Below are positions 6,793-8,134 of a stretch of 8,134 nucleotides of DNA, one piece after another. Origin of the DNA: Deltaproteobacteria bacterium (lineage in GTDB: Bacteria; Desulfobacterota; JAENJC01); contig JACQYJ010000100.1 in assembly GCA_016208525.1 (NCBI GenBank), positions 1 through 8,134 of the forward strand. The letters run 5' to 3'. Under the pieces are notes generated by a model that worked only from the letters and a program-made list of their open reading frames with translations, ran no database searches and had not been told where the DNA came from. The first letter of the stretch is position 1. Every line of letters starts with the position of its first letter. A program made the position numbers and the translations under genes.

Positions 6793-7067
6793 CAAATAAA
6801 CTCTTTATCCTAAAAAAAGCATTTGCCACTGACTTTCACGGACTAAGAGCAAGTAATTAAAAGATTTTTCGACAAGCATTAGAATCACCTTTTGGGTGAA
6901 CTGCTCATAATGTTTAAATGTTTGAAAGTCTCGTAAAAAGTCTTTTCTGTGGTTCGACAGGCTCACCACGAACGGAAGAAAGTCAATGATTTCAACCTGA
7001 CCACCGTTCGCCCTGAGCTTGTCGAAGGGTGATCTGTGACTTTTTACGACTTCGTCAATGTTTATAG
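6793..7067. other. Non-coding gap between receptor gene and nnr
   Basis: This 275-nt gap holds no credible coding frame. Its first part (6793-6916) is AT-rich with short runs such as AAAAAAA near 6812, and a weak 5-bp hairpin at 6885-6899. I see no convincing intrinsic terminator for the receptor gene and no clear promoter for nnr. The second half is the inverted-repeat element at 6924-7056. Confidence 0.6.
6924..7056. mobile_element. MITE-like inverted-repeat element with possible 7-bp target duplication
   Basis: A 133-bp element without coding capacity. Perfect 12-bp outer arms TCGTAAAAAGTC (6931-6942) and its complement (7038-7049) enclose 23-bp inner arms (6953-6975 and 7004-7026, 19 matching), which contain the TTCGACA and GAACGG words. 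The copies of AATGTTT at 6917-6923 and 7057-7063 fit a target-site duplication abutting ends that begin GA and finish TC. The left flank is itself a near-tandem AATGTTTA/AATGTTT, which weakens this reading. The core resembles intergenic repeats common in environmental Desulfobacterota-type genomes (recalled, not searched). The right end is next to the start of nnr. Confidence 0.65.
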
Positions 7068-8134
7068 ATCGACAGGAAGGCTGCTGAGGTTTTCGGCACC
7101 CCTACCAGCGACCTGATGGAGAATGCAGGTAAGGGGCTGGCCAATGTCATACAGAAGCATTATCCAGATATTAAGAGGATCGCCATATTCTGCGGCAAGG
7201 GAAATAACGGCGGAGACGGACTTGTTGCCGCGAGATGCCTGTCAGTGAAGTCAGATGTTGTAGTGTTTCTCCTTTGCCGCAAGGAGGAGATGAGAGGTGA
7301 CGCAGGGGCAAACCTTGACAAGTACAAAGGGAATATCTTTGAGATAACTTCTGAGGAGGAGTTCAAAAAGACCATCTCAGGGGCCGCACAGGCCGATATC
7401 ATAGTTGACGCCATCCTGGGCACCGGGCTGAAGGCCGAGCTTACCGGACAGTACAGAAGCGTAGTTGAGGGAATAAACAGCCTGGGGAAAAAGGTTATAT
7501 CTGCTGATATCCCTTCAGGGATCAGTTCAGATACCGGGCAGGTTATGGGGGCGGCTGTGAAGGCCGATCTCACCGTAACCTTTGGTATTCCCAAGACGGG
7601 TCTGTATCTATTCCCAGGGAGGGAGTATGCAGGGAAGGTTGAGGTCATAAATATCGGGTTCCCTGATGCCCTTATATCAGGGGAAGTTATAAGGAGCGGG
7701 ATCATAGAGCGGTCAGACATTGCCCCTCTGTTTCCGGCAAGGCAAAAGGACACACATAAGGGAAGTTTTGGTCATCTGCTGGTTGTGGCCGGCAGCAGAG
7801 GTAAAACAGGGGCTGCTGCCATGGCTGCCTCTTCAGCCATGAGGACAGGCGCAGGTATTGTGACCCTTGCTGTTCCAAAGAACCTCCAGCCGATATTTGA
7901 AATGAAGCTCGTTGAGGTGATGACCGAGCCTCTTTCAGATGGTGAAGAGTGGTCCATAGGTGAAAATGCATTAGGCGAAGTGTTAAGCCTTGCTGAAGAC
8001 AAGAGTGCAGTGGCAATAGGTCCGGGGATTGTGCCGACCCCGGCTGCTGCTATGGCAATGGCCGGGCTTATTAAAGAGCTGTATCAGCCGGTACTCATAG
8101 ACGCAGGCGGGATTGATGCAATAATCAGCTACCC
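7068..8134 (+). CDS. nnr: Bifunctional NAD(P)H-hydrate epimerase / ADP-dependent dehydratase, 3' partial, unclear start
   Basis: Metabolite-repair enzyme: the YjeF_N domain interconverts R and S forms of hydrated NAD(P)H, and the ribokinase-like C-terminal domain dehydrates the S form using ADP (ATP in eukaryotes). Epimerase signs: IDRKAAEVFG, LMENAG, GKGNNGGDG (7194-7220), VDAILGTG, ADIPSGI, TVTFGIPKTG. Dehydratase signs: KGSFGHLLVVAGSRGKTGAAAM, RTGAGIVTLAVP, AIGPG, LIDAGG. The frame is open without interruption from 7068 to the window edge (355 codons), and the rest of the dehydratase lies beyond. The start is a problem. TAG at 7065-7067 directly precedes the conserved Ile-Asp-Arg, the first in-frame ATG (7116) falls inside the conserved LMENAG, and the nearby ATG at 7058 is one frame off. 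The 5' end may therefore be frameshifted, misread in assembly, or unusually initiated. The coordinate given is where homology begins, not a proven start. No clear Shine-Dalgarno sequence is seen. Confidence 0.9.
   Translation, partial: MDRKAAEVFGTPTSDLMENAGKGLANVIQKHYPDIKRIAIFCGKGNNGGDGLVAARCLSVKSDVVVFLLCRKEEMRGDAGANLDKYKGNIFEITSEEEFKKTISGAAQADIIVDAILGTGLKAELTGQYRSVVEGINSLGKKVISADIPSGISSDTGQVMGAAVKADLTVTFGIPKTGLYLFPGREYAGKVEVINIGFPDALISGEVIRSGIIERSDIAPLFPARQKDTHKGSFGHLLVVAGSRGKTGAAAMAASSAMRTGAGIVTLAVPKNLQPIFEMKLVEVMTEPLSDGEEWSIGENALGEVLSLAEDKSAVAIGPGIVPTPAAAMAMAGLIKELYQPVLIDAGGIDAIISY

Noticed and set aside
6829..6846. CACTGACTTTCACGGACT words as a further repeat family
   Set aside because: Only a short ACTGACT/CGGACT similarity is visible, with no second arm or copy in the window.
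6885..6899. TCACC/GGTGA hairpin as a terminator of the receptor gene
   Set aside because: The stem has only 5 bp, lies about 90 nt past the stop, and has no following T-tract.
8032..8122. Apparent loss of conserved dehydratase residues (GPGIVPTP for the usual GPGLG, DAGG for DADG)
   Set aside because: As I recall, Bacillus subtilis YxkO has similar GPGLPQ and DAGAL sequences, so these variants lie within the family and do not indicate a pseudogene.

Overview
The window is a stretch of bacterial chromosome with four genes, all on the + strand. They are the 3' part of glyS (glycyl-tRNA synthetase beta subunit), a complete ppdK (pyruvate, phosphate dikinase), a complete transmembrane methyl-accepting chemotaxis receptor, and the 5' part of a fused NAD(P)H-hydrate repair gene (nnr, epimerase plus dehydratase). 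The alpha2beta2-type glycyl-tRNA synthetase, a PPDK directly downstream of glyS, and abundant short palindromic repeats suggest a Gram-negative, probably anaerobic lineage of the Desulfobacterota/Geobacter or Nitrospirota kind. This is inference from gene content; no RNA gene or marker here settles the taxonomy.

Layout: 3-1721 glyS, entering from the left edge; 1721-1867 an imperfect palindromic repeat; 1903-4596 ppdK; 4593-4648 a GTAGGGGC-type double-hairpin repeat; 4684-6792 the chemoreceptor; 6793-7067 a non-coding gap holding a 133-bp miniature inverted-repeat element; 7068-8134 nnr, leaving at the right edge. No tRNA, rRNA, CRISPR array or transposase gene is visible.

The genes do not form one pathway. 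glyS and nnr are housekeeping functions (translation and metabolite repair). PPDK links pyruvate and PEP in central carbon metabolism. The receptor is an orphan with no che gene beside it. I do not see a new multi-gene system. The points most worth a second look are: (1) the start of nnr, where the conserved reading frame is cut by a TAG immediately upstream and the only nearby ATG is one frame off; (2) a MITE-like element with a possible 7-bp target duplication that contains this ATG; (3) the receptor's very long, nearly symmetric signalling coiled coil, built from 28-residue repeats in both arms, with an altered hairpin tip; and (4) three unrelated palindromic repeats, one in each intergenic space, each touching or lying close to a gene boundary.
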